A stretch of 11,825 nucleotides of DNA from Blastocatellia bacterium (GTDB taxonomy: Bacteria; Acidobacteriota; Blastocatellia; Pyrinomonadales; Pyrinomonadaceae): contig DNNE01000182.1 of assembly GCA_003487805.1 (NCBI GenBank), positions 1-11,825 of the forward strand, read 5' to 3'. The translations under genes and the position numbers were made by a program. Below the pieces are notes generated by a model. It was not told the DNA's origin. It saw nothing but the letters and a program-made list of their open reading frames with translations, and searched no databases. How positions within the stretch are numbered: position 1 is the first letter of the stretch; every line of letters starts with the position of its first letter. Shown piece by piece: positions 6,480 to 11,825 of the stretch.

Positions 6480-6716
6480 TTATCTTGAAGGACGCCGGGT
6501 GGGAGTCGATCTTTGATTTGCCTGAGGATGTTCCGGGCGAGAGCCGGAACCAAACCACCCTCGCCACCAACCAAACAATCCCCCGGCAAGTAAGGCGAAG
6601 ACAACCGCGCCTACCAACGCGAGTTTCAAAGCCAGTCGAAGAATTCGGCGGGCGAGAAATAACAAAACTACGAAAACAACGACAACGAGAAAAAGACCTG
6701 ACAGAGTAGTGAACAT
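6480..6716 (-). CDS. Small hypothetical two-TM membrane protein
   Basis: 78 residues. Two hydrophobic segments at about 5-22 (LSGLFLVVVVFVVLLFLA) and 28-50 are separated by a short basic turn (RRILR). A hydrophilic C-terminus (52-78) rich in Arg, Ser, Thr and Pro follows. I do not recognise a family. It starts 9 bp after the queF stop and ends 10 bp before the next gene's start, so it is probably co-transcribed with both. No Shine-Dalgarno stands out. Length and composition fit a real small membrane protein, but without homologues the assignment rests on hydropathy and operon position. Confidence 0.6.
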   Translation of the reverse strand: MFTTLSGLFLVVVVFVVLLFLARRILRLALKLALVGAVVFALLAGGLFGWWRGWFGSGSRPEHPQANQRSTPTRRPSR

Positions 6717-6725
6717 ATCCGAACG

Positions 6726-7178
6726 CTAGGCGCCGCTGCTGACTCCTGACTCCTGACTTCTGACTTCCGCTTTTTGATAGCTCGCCAGGATCGTCGTTTT
6801 GATGTTGCCGCGCACGTTGAAGTCGCCTTCGATTTCTACGCTCAACGGATCGCAGGCGGCCACAAAATCTTCAAGGATCATGTTGATGACATGCTCGTGA
6901 AAGACCTTGACGTTGCGGAACGCATTTATGTAGAGCTTCAAACTCTTCAGCTCGACGCAGCGTTCATTCGGAACATACTCGAGCCGAATCGTCGCAAAAT
7001 CAGGAAAGTCAGAAAACGGACAGATGCAGGTGAACTCGGGAATTTCGAAATTGATCTTTATCTCTTTGCCCGGATACTCATAAGCAAAGGTGTCGAGCGG
7101 ATATAGATCCATCTCCTCGCGCGGAGTCGAGCGAATATCGAGGCCTTGCTGGTTGGGCGTCTCCAATGTCGTGCTCAT
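6726..7178 (-). CDS. queF: NADPH-dependent 7-cyano-7-deazaguanine reductase (preQ0 reductase)
   Basis: Cytosolic enzyme that reduces the nitrile preQ0 to the amine preQ1 with two NADPH in the queuosine tRNA-modification pathway. It is a type I (short, T-fold/tunnelling-fold) form of 150 residues. C53 in FTCICPFSDFPDF (49-61) is the nucleophile that forms the thioimide with preQ0, and D60 is the conserved acid. The QueF signature ELKSLKLY (77-84) contacts substrate and NADPH; FHEHVIN (93-99) is also typical. The body ends near residue 136. The last 14 residues (AEVRSQESGVSSGA) come from a heptamer tandem repeat and look like a recent add-on that moved the stop codon. It starts 2 bp after the rhomboid stop, so probably operonic. 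No other queuosine gene is in the window. Confidence 0.95.
   Translation of the reverse strand: MSTTLETPNQQGLDIRSTPREEMDLYPLDTFAYEYPGKEIKINFEIPEFTCICPFSDFPDFATIRLEYVPNERCVELKSLKLYINAFRNVKVFHEHVINMILEDFVAACDPLSVEIEGDFNVRGNIKTTILASYQKAEVRSQESGVSSGA
6739..6766. repeat. Four tandem heptamers (CTGACTC/CTGACTT) in the 3' end of queF
   Basis: CTGACTC-CTGACTC-CTGACTT-CTGACTT, exact 7-bp units in tandem; the minus strand reads GTCAGAAGTCAGGA-type repeats. Because 7 is not a multiple of 3, the repeat cycles through all frames and encodes the residues Glu-Val-Arg-Ser-Gln-Glu-Ser-Gly-Val-Ser of the queF tail. It resembles the short tandemly repeated heptamers known from cyanobacteria and seen in other phyla. 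Confidence 0.85.
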
Positions 7179-7180
7179 TT

Positions 7181-7954
7181 TCAGAATTCGCGTTCGTAGT
7201 AACGATCGGGCGGCCGTCTCCCAATCTCAAAAACTTTAATCAAAGCCAGCCCGGAGATAAATCCGCCGACGTGCGCGGCGTAAGCAACGCCGCCTGCTTG
7301 TGACCCGCTGCCGAGCACCCCCAATCCGTTAATCAACTGAAACACGAACCAGAGACCGATCGCAATGAACGCGGGCATCGGCGTTGCGAACCAACCCAGT
7401 ATCACGACCACCCGGTTCGTCGGAAACAGCAGGATATAGCCACCGAGCACTCCTGAAATTGCGCCTGAGGCACCGAGACTCGGCACCAGCAAGCTCGCCG
7501 GATCAGTCGCGAAGAGCGCAGTCGCCAGGACATGTGAAAGTCCCGCGATGATTCCGCAGACAAGGTAGAAAATAAGATACCTCAGGTGACCTAGACGATC
7601 TTCGATGTTGTCACCAAAGATGAAAAGGAAAAGCATGTTGCCGAAGATGTGCGCGATGCCGCCATGCATGAACATCGAGGTGAGCAGCGTGAGGTAAACC
7701 GGAATCGGCGTCGGCTGCAATCCCGGCATCTCGATGCGCTGGCCGGTTAACTGTTGGACGGCTACAGGACGGGTGACGATGTCCCTGCCGGTGATGATCT
7801 CACCGGGAACGGTCGAGTACGCGTAGGTGAACTTATCGTTGCTGCCGAGGCCCTGAAGAAACACAAACACCAGCACGTTAACCGCGATGAGCACGTAGTT
7901 AACGACCGGCGCGGTGGTGCGGCCTCTGTTATCGTCAGCTATTGGAAAAAGCAT
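7181..7954 (-). CDS. Rhomboid-family intramembrane serine protease
   Basis: 257-residue polytopic inner-membrane protein predicted to cleave single-pass membrane substrates within the bilayer. The catalytic dyad is visible: nucleophile S163 in SLGASGAISGVLGG (GxSG, 161-164) and H228 in AAHVGGFISG. The oxyanion-hole and TM2 signature HGGIAHIFGNMLFLFIFGDN (97-116) is intact, with H102 and N106. TM1 lies at 18-35 and at least five more spans follow. The loop between TM1 and TM2 (about 36-86) is long and polar, ending in LQPTPIPVYLTLLTSMF. ATG 7954 has AAAGAG about 7 nt upstream. It is the first gene of the rhomboid-queF-membrane protein-cupin group and is divergent from the brnTA pair, sharing the 61-bp intergenic region. 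Physiological substrate unknown. Confidence 0.95.
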   Translation of the reverse strand: MLFPIADDNRGRTTAPVVNYVLIAVNVLVFVFLQGLGSNDKFTYAYSTVPGEIITGRDIVTRPVAVQQLTGQRIEMPGLQPTPIPVYLTLLTSMFMHGGIAHIFGNMLFLFIFGDNIEDRLGHLRYLIFYLVCGIIAGLSHVLATALFATDPASLLVPSLGASGAISGVLGGYILLFPTNRVVVILGWFATPMPAFIAIGLWFVFQLINGLGVLGSGSQAGGVAYAAHVGGFISGLALIKVFEIGRRPPDRYYEREF

Positions 7955-7970
7955 GATCTACTCTTTGCTG

Positions 7971-7999
7971 CAAACGTATTGACGTTGTATATACGTTTG
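7971..7999. promoter_or_regulatory. Inverted-repeat operator candidate for BrnA autoregulation
   Basis: CAAACGTAT (7971-7979) and ATACGTTTG (7991-7999) are perfect 9-bp inverted repeats separated by 11 nt. Their centres are 20 bp apart, close to two helical turns. A third ACGT core lies between them (7982-7985). The element covers the -35 and spacer of the brnT promoter candidate and lies in the shared region with the rhomboid gene. This fits a site for the ribbon-helix-helix antitoxin BrnA, alone or with BrnT, which represses its own operon in the known Brucella system. Confidence 0.6.
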
Positions 8000-8009
8000 A
8001 TGTTATCTT
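7979..8009 (+). promoter_or_regulatory. Candidate brnT promoter
   Basis: TTGACG at 7979-7984 resembles a -35 box. TGTTATCTT at 8001-8009 resembles an extended -10 (TGn-TATCTT, four of six matches) with a 19-nt spacer. Transcription would start near base 8016, which is the GTG start codon of brnT, so the toxin mRNA could be leaderless. The spacer is longer than ideal. Confidence 0.35.
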
Positions 8010-8015
8010 TTACTG

Positions 8016-8312
8016 GTGGATGTCACCTACACGTTGCATGAAATCGAATTTGAATGGGACGAACGAAAGTCTAAGACAAATCTTCGTAAGCACAAAATCT
8101 CATTTGAAACCGCATGCGAAGTTTTCTTCGATCCATTCCTACGTGTGGTTGACGCCGGCACGGTTGGGGGCGAACAGCCCCAAGCCGTAATCGGCATGAC
8201 GACGAATTGGCGCCTGCTGTGCGTCGTGTTTATTGAGCGCGAAGAGGTCATCCGACTCTTGTCAGCACGAACGGTCGAAAAAGGAGAAAGAACCTTATAT
8301 GAAAATCAGTAA
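8016..8312 (+). CDS. brnT: BrnT-family toxin (RelE-like ribonuclease) of a type II toxin-antitoxin pair
   Basis: 98 residues. The family signature FEWDERKSKTNLRKHKISFE (12-31) followed by ACEVFFDP is intact. So are the C-terminal strand and helix IRLLSARTVEKGERTLYE (79-96), which contain the conserved Arg, Glu-Arg and Tyr residues expected in the BrnT RelE-like fold. BrnT is a ribosome-independent ribonuclease that arrests growth until neutralised by BrnA. The start is GTG at 8016; the ATG at 8020 is out of frame, and no ribosome-binding site precedes it, which may go with a leaderless transcript. Its last 14 bases overlap brnA, the usual toxin-first order. The DNA looks more A/T-rich than its neighbours, consistent with acquisition by transfer. 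Confidence 0.92.
   Translation: MDVTYTLHEIEFEWDERKSKTNLRKHKISFETACEVFFDPFLRVVDAGTVGGEQPQAVIGMTTNWRLLCVVFIEREEVIRLLSARTVEKGERTLYENQ
8281..8286 (+). promoter_or_regulatory. Shine-Dalgarno AAGGAG for brnA, inside brnT
   Basis: AAGGAG lies 12 nt before ATG 8299, longer than the optimal 5-9 nt. It supports the 8299 start over the far upstream in-frame start at 8233, which would give an untypical 22-residue extension inside the toxin gene. The long spacing may temper antitoxin translation. Confidence 0.6.
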
Positions 8313-8598
8313 GTTGAAAGTGCGATTACAAAAAAATCGGGCAATGACCACGATCAGCCTGCGAATTCCCGAAGATGTAGTTAACGATCTAAAAGAAATC
8401 GCTCCGCGTCTGGGATTCTCGGGTTATCAACCGCTAATTCGCGCCTACGTCGGACAGGGGTTGCGTTCAGACTTGGAACGATTGAATCAACACCCGAAGC
8501 TTTCACATCTGGTTAAGAGCTTACGCAAGCACGGCGTCAAAGACGAGGTGATCGCGTCTGCGATTGCCGAAATAAACGATTCGAGCAAGGCTGCGTGA
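8299..8598 (+). CDS. brnA: BrnA-like ribbon-helix-helix antitoxin
   Basis: 99 residues from ATG 8299. A basic N-terminus (MKISKLKVRLQKNRA) precedes the ribbon-helix-helix domain. The DNA-contacting strand is MTTISLRIPEDVVNDLKEIA (residues 16-35), followed by GFSGYQPLIRAYVGQGL, in which the Gly-Tyr-Gln segment matches the BrnA/CopG-type second helix. The C-terminal part (about 60-95) is a helical, charged stretch (HPKLSHLVKSLRKHGVKDEV) that probably wraps the toxin. It is longer than the short tail of Brucella BrnA, so this is a divergent partner. It overlaps brnT by 14 bp and stops 13 bp before the convergent symporter gene. Expected to neutralise BrnT and repress the operon through the upstream inverted repeat. 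Confidence 0.88.
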   Translation: MKISKLKVRLQKNRAMTTISLRIPEDVVNDLKEIAPRLGFSGYQPLIRAYVGQGLRSDLERLNQHPKLSHLVKSLRKHGVKDEVIASAIAEINDSSKAA

Positions 8599-8611
8599 AC
8601 TGCGGATCGTT

Positions 8612-9961
8612 TCACTCCGTCGCCGCTTCAGCCAACGCCAGATCGCCTGCGGCAAGTTCGCGCCGCACTTCTTCAGGGGTCCCGAACACGCGCGCCTTCT
8701 CATCATCAAACTCGCCTTCCCAGCGCGCCACGACGATAGTAGCCAGACAATTTCCCAAAACGTTCACGGACGTGCGGCCCATATCCATCAATTCATCAAC
8801 TCCGAAGATCACCGCGACACCGATCGCCCCCAGCCCGCCCGGCATAAAGCTGTTCAAGGTCGCCAACAAGATCACCAGCGCGGCGCGCGGCACGCCCGCG
8901 ACGCCTTTTGAAGTAATCATCAGCGTCAACATCATGACGATCTGGCGGCCAAAACTCATGTGACCAATCGTCGGCTCCGCCGCTTGCGCGACAAAGACAG
9001 AAGCCATCGCGAGATACAACGTCGTGCCATCAAGATTGAAACTGTAACCGGTCGGCATCACAAAGCCGACAATGCGTCGCGGCACACCCAGCCGCTCCAT
9101 GTTCTCCATCGCTTTTGGCAGAGCGGATTCGCTGCTGGTGGTGGCGAATGCGATCGTGAACGGCTCGCGGACGGCTCTCAGGAATTGTTTGATAGGCACG
9201 CGCGCGATGATCATTACCGCGCCAAAGACGAACACGACCAGGACAAACAACGCGAGATAAAGCGAGCCAATTAGTTTGCTGAGATTCCACAGAACGGTTA
9301 AGCCATTCGTGGCGATCGTATGGGCCATCGCGGCGCCCACGCCGATGGGAGCGAACATCATCACGTAGTTTGTGAACTTAAACATGACTTGCGACAGCGC
9401 GTCACAGCCACGCAGAATCGGCGCCGCTCTTTCGCCCATCGCCGACACGGCCATCGCAAAGAGCACGCTGAAGGCGACGATCTGAAGCACGTCGCCGCGC
9501 ACCATCGAATCGATCACGCTGGCGGGAAAGATATGGACCAGCAGATCGCGAAAGCCCTGCGGCTGTGTCTTAACGAGAGTGGCGATGTCGCTCCCGCCAC
9601 TAAGAAGAACGCCGGCTCCCGGTTTCGTGAAATTCACGATTGCAAGGCCGATGAATAGCGCAATCGTGGTGACGATCTCAAAATATAGTAGCGCTTTCGC
9701 ACCCATGCGGCCGACCTTCTTCAGATCACCACCGCCGGCAATGCCGACGACCAGGGTAGAAAAAATCAGCGGCGCAATGATCGACTTGATGAGGTTAAGA
9801 AAAATGTCGCGCAGGAAATAGACGTTGTTGCCCCACTTGGGACTGATATAGCCGAGTACTCCGCCAATCACGAGCCCGATCAGAATTTGGGTGGTCAGCG
9901 AAGGCCGGTACCAGGGGCGTGGTTGCGTAGTTGATTGAGTGGCCGTTTTCGACTGAGTCAT
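8612..9961 (-). CDS. Dicarboxylate/amino acid:cation symporter (GltP/GltT-like, DAACS family)
   Basis: 449 residues from ATG 9961 (a TTG two codons earlier overlaps the preceding gene). Inner-membrane glutamate/aspartate carrier of the SLC1/GltPh fold. Numbered from the TTG at 9967, the Ser-rich HP1 tip ATTSSESALPK is at 275-285, the TM7 motif NLDGT at 311-315, and HP2 SKGVAGVPR at 353-361. The TM8 substrate helix VDELMDMGRTSVNVLGNCLA is at 390-409. D395 and R398 match the residues that bind the amino group and side-chain carboxylate of aspartate in GltPh, so an acidic amino acid is the likely substrate. The GltPh sodium-site aspartate (GD) is replaced by Asn-406 (GN), as in proton-coupled bacterial relatives, which suggests H+ rather than Na+ coupling. 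It starts 2 bp after the POTRA gene stop. Confidence 0.93.
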   Translation of the reverse strand: MTQSKTATQSTTQPRPWYRPSLTTQILIGLVIGGVLGYISPKWGNNVYFLRDIFLNLIKSIIAPLIFSTLVVGIAGGGDLKKVGRMGAKALLYFEIVTTIALFIGLAIVNFTKPGAGVLLSGGSDIATLVKTQPQGFRDLLVHIFPASVIDSMVRGDVLQIVAFSVLFAMAVSAMGERAAPILRGCDALSQVMFKFTNYVMMFAPIGVGAAMAHTIATNGLTVLWNLSKLIGSLYLALFVLVVFVFGAVMIIARVPIKQFLRAVREPFTIAFATTSSESALPKAMENMERLGVPRRIVGFVMPTGYSFNLDGTTLYLAMASVFVAQAAEPTIGHMSFGRQIVMMLTLMITSKGVAGVPRAALVILLATLNSFMPGGLGAIGVAVIFGVDELMDMGRTSVNVLGNCLATIVVARWEGEFDDEKARVFGTPEEVRRELAAGDLALAEAATE

Positions 9962-9963
9962 GA

Positions 9964-10875
9964 TCAAAAGTTATGTCCGCTGATTTTGAAGACTACCTTC
10001 GATTCAGTGAAGCTGATGCTTTCAATCACTGCTTCAGCTTTAACGTTGATCCAGCCTTGAGACTGGAAAAACTGCTCAATTACAATCTCCGCTTTCCTCA
10101 GCGTGGCGGGATCGAGCGGTCTGTCCTTGCGCACATCGACGCCTTGTTTGGTTAGCTCGTTAATGACAGCGGATTGATCCGACAGCTTAAGACCTTCGAA
10201 TCTGACTTCAGCGATCAGCGGCAATTCAACCATTTCAAAAACGACGCGGACGCCGCCCCTGACAGCGTCTTCAAGAGTCACGCGCGTTTTTTTGCTGTCA
10301 AAGTAGCCCGTTGCCAAGAGCGCCTTGAGGTCCTGCTGGACTAAATCTGCATTGAAAGTGTTGCCGGGACGAGTCAGAATCCAGCCGAGAATTTGCTCTT
10401 TGGTCAGGCGGCGATATCCGATGAAATCGAGGTCTTCCACCAACCGGCCGGCGGCCTCAGCAGGATCGATCCTCTCTGTGACTGCGCCTACATCGTTGAC
10501 GCTGAACTGGAACTGCATCGCTTGCGAAATGGAATGTAAGTTTAATTCCGCGGGCAAGAATCGCGTGTTACGGACCAAGCTGATGGCGCTCTCAGTAACA
10601 CCGAACGGCAAGCCTTGAATCACTGTGATATCCGTCACTCGGCCGTTGTGACATAAAACTGCATTGATGATCACGGTTCCGTGAACACCATGCGCGTTGG
10701 CTTCGTTTGGCACCGTCAAGCTCTTGAAATCGATGATGCGCGCGCGCCGCTCGACATCCTTACCGCTGTAGATTTTTCCCGGGCACTTGTCGGCGGATAC
10801 TGGCGGCACTAATTGAGCATGGCCGGAGGACACCATCACAAAGACGAAAAGAACCAACATCAATATTCTTGTCAT
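9964..10875 (-). CDS. Secreted TonB C-terminal domain / POTRA fusion protein
   Basis: 303 residues from ATG 10875, chosen because AAGGTG (10887-10882) is 6 nt upstream and a clean signal peptide follows (MTRILMLVLFVFVMVSSGHA, cut after Ala-20). A TonB C-terminal-like domain follows at about 40-128: GVHGTVIINAVLCHNGRVTD (63-82) then a helix and VRNTRFLPAE (101-110), the typical end of the fold. Two POTRA-like modules follow: about 145-217, with the glycine-phenylalanine turn ATGYFDSKKTRVT (188-200), and about 221-303, with IAEVRFEGLKLSD at its start and SQGWINVKAEA (272-282). No beta-barrel follows, so this is not BamA/TamA itself. It is probably periplasmic or outer-membrane attached, with a role in envelope assembly or protein-protein docking. 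It lies between nadK and the symporter gene. Confidence 0.83.
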   Translation of the reverse strand: MTRILMLVLFVFVMVSSGHAQLVPPVSADKCPGKIYSGKDVERRARIIDFKSLTVPNEANAHGVHGTVIINAVLCHNGRVTDITVIQGLPFGVTESAISLVRNTRFLPAELNLHSISQAMQFQFSVNDVGAVTERIDPAEAAGRLVEDLDFIGYRRLTKEQILGWILTRPGNTFNADLVQQDLKALLATGYFDSKKTRVTLEDAVRGGVRVVFEMVELPLIAEVRFEGLKLSDQSAVINELTKQGVDVRKDRPLDPATLRKAEIVIEQFFQSQGWINVKAEAVIESISFTESKVVFKISGHNF

Positions 10876-10880
10876 CCGCG

Positions 10881-11765
10881 TCACCTTCCCCACTTCAGTT
10901 TATTCCGTAACACCTCGAAATAATTTCGATTTGGGGGCTGGACCAGATTGAAGGCTGTTTCGCTCTTGCGAATGACGACCCGGTCCTGTGCTTTCAGCGA
11001 GAAACCAACCTGGCCGTCAAGTGTCAGCGCAACTTCCTCTTTCTCAGTAATCAAGCGTACCTCGATCACAGAATCATCAGGCACAACGATCGGCCGGTTG
11101 GAAAGCGTGAACGGGCAAATCGGCGTGATTACCATCGCGTTCATCGATGGAAAAATGATCGGGCCGCCGGCTGAGAGATTGTAAGCCGTCGAGCCGGTCG
11201 GCGTGGCCACGATCAAGCCATCAGCGCGAAACAGATTGACGAACTGCGCGTTCAGATAGGCTTCGATCTCTACAATCCGAGCGAGGGCTGACTTGTTTAC
11301 GACGACGTCGTTCAGCACGCGATTGCTCGTTACTAACTCTTCGCCGCGCCACAGTTCGACGCTCAGCATCAGGCGCTGCTGAGCCTTGTATTTACCCGCG
11401 AGAATCCCTTCGAGCGCGGGAAACAATTCTTCAATCGGAAACTCGGCGAGGTAGCCGAGGCCGCCATAGTTCACCCCGAGTACGGGCACCTGGATGTCGC
11501 CCAGCATACGGCCCGTCGCGATCATCGTTCCATCACCACCGAGCACGAGTATCAGATCGACGCGTCGCGGGAGTTCTTCCTCGCTGACGATCTCGACGGG
11601 GCATCCGGTTTCGTATTCGATCTGTTCACGCGAGATTTCCGGAAGACCGACGAAGGAAATGCCGCGTTCGCTTAACCACTTCGTCAGGCGGCAGAGTGTT
11701 TCCAGGGCGTCCGGCTGGTGCGGTTTGACGATGACACCGATGCTCTTGATTGAAAACTGGGCCAT
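10881..11765 (-). CDS. nadK: NAD kinase (ATP- or polyphosphate-dependent)
   Basis: 294-residue cytosolic enzyme that phosphorylates NAD+ to NADP+. The catalytic GGDGT is at 76-80 (D78 as general base), followed by NYGGLGYLAEFP (99-110). LNDVVVNK at 151-158 holds the Asn-Asp pair that contacts NAD. The glycine-rich ADGLIVATPTGSTAYNLSAG is at 181-200, CPFTLSNRPIV at 217-227, and DGQ at 250-252. Length and motif order are typical. ATG 11765 (Met-Ala-Gln-Phe-Ser-Ile-Lys) is the only sensible start; no strong ribosome site precedes it. It appears to be the first gene of a group with the TonB/POTRA protein (5 bp gap) and the symporter. Confidence 0.96.
   Translation of the reverse strand: MAQFSIKSIGVIVKPHQPDALETLCRLTKWLSERGISFVGLPEISREQIEYETGCPVEIVSEEELPRRVDLILVLGGDGTMIATGRMLGDIQVPVLGVNYGGLGYLAEFPIEELFPALEGILAGKYKAQQRLMLSVELWRGEELVTSNRVLNDVVVNKSALARIVEIEAYLNAQFVNLFRADGLIVATPTGSTAYNLSAGGPIIFPSMNAMVITPICPFTLSNRPIVVPDDSVIEVRLITEKEEVALTLDGQVGFSLKAQDRVVIRKSETAFNLVQPPNRNYFEVLRNKLKWGR
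10882..10887 (-). promoter_or_regulatory. Shine-Dalgarno (AAGGTG) deciding the TonB/POTRA gene start
   Basis: AAGGTG on the minus strand overlaps the nadK stop codon (TGA at 10883-10881) and lies 6 nt before ATG 10875. It favours 10875 over the GTG at 10893, which would overlap nadK and add six residues before the signal peptide. Translational coupling to nadK is likely. Confidence 0.65.
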
Positions 11766-11825
11766 GTTGGCGAGTCTTGCTGAAACGCGCGGATGATAGC
11801 ATAAGCCAATGTTTAGAGGCGGGCT
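11766..11825. other. Region upstream of nadK at the window edge
   Basis: Sixty bases with no gene. On the minus strand it contains TATGCTATCAT, which could supply a -10 element for nadK, but no matching -35 box at a good distance was found. The rest of the upstream region is outside the window. Confidence 0.25.

Noticed and set aside
8233..8298. Upstream in-frame start for brnA giving 22 extra residues
   Set aside because: The extension lies within brnT, has no ribosome site and is unlike antitoxin N-termini; AAGGAG favours 8299.
1..11825. CRISPR array, tRNA, rRNA, insertion sequence or prophage genes
   Set aside because: No regularly spaced repeats, no cloverleaf-like segment noticed by eye, and no transposase, integrase or phage protein in any frame. 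Small RNAs cannot be excluded without folding and covariance searches.

Overview
The window reads as an ordinary chromosomal stretch of a free-living Gram-negative bacterium. It has signal peptides, a TonB/POTRA outer-membrane-type protein, a Spy/CnrX-like periplasmic protein, queuosine biosynthesis and an ECF sigma factor. The gene mix and protein style (short tightly packed operons, moderately GC-rich DNA, a 592-residue Klenow-like DNA polymerase, heptamer repeats at a gene end) remind me of Acidobacteriota, perhaps Blastocatellia. That placement is an impression from memory, not a measurement.

Layout. Bases 1-1449 (+) hold most of an APC-family amino acid permease whose start lies off the left edge. 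It ends in a hairpin shared with the convergent operon. From about 3290 down to 1499 (-) is a three-gene stress module: ECF sigma factor, single-pass anti-sigma-like protein and a secreted Spy/CnrX-like protein with a Gly/Pro-rich tail. Behind it (3369-5718, -) are a START/SRPBCC-like protein and a stand-alone family A DNA polymerase with an intact proofreading domain but no 5' nuclease domain. A perfect 29-bp inverted repeat (5742-5812) separates the polymerase from a second minus-strand group. In transcription order that group is rhomboid protease, QueF, a two-TM small protein, a small membrane protein that looks frameshifted, and a cupin.

Divergent from the rhomboid gene is a BrnT/BrnA toxin-antitoxin pair (8016-8598, +). 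It has a clear inverted-repeat operator candidate in its promoter, and its DNA looks more A/T-rich than the surroundings. Convergent with it is a third minus-strand group: NAD kinase, a TonB-C/POTRA fusion protein and a dicarboxylate/amino acid:cation symporter (11765 down to 8612). These genes are 2-5 bp apart and are probably co-transcribed, although their functions do not obviously belong to one pathway.

I see no insertion sequence, phage region, CRISPR array, tRNA or rRNA. Nothing here amounts to a clearly new system. The observations most worth checking are the CnrYXH-like sigma module with its collagen-like sensor tail, the perfect 29-bp hairpin, the apparent single-base frameshift near 6399, the brnTA operator and the TonB-C/POTRA fusion.
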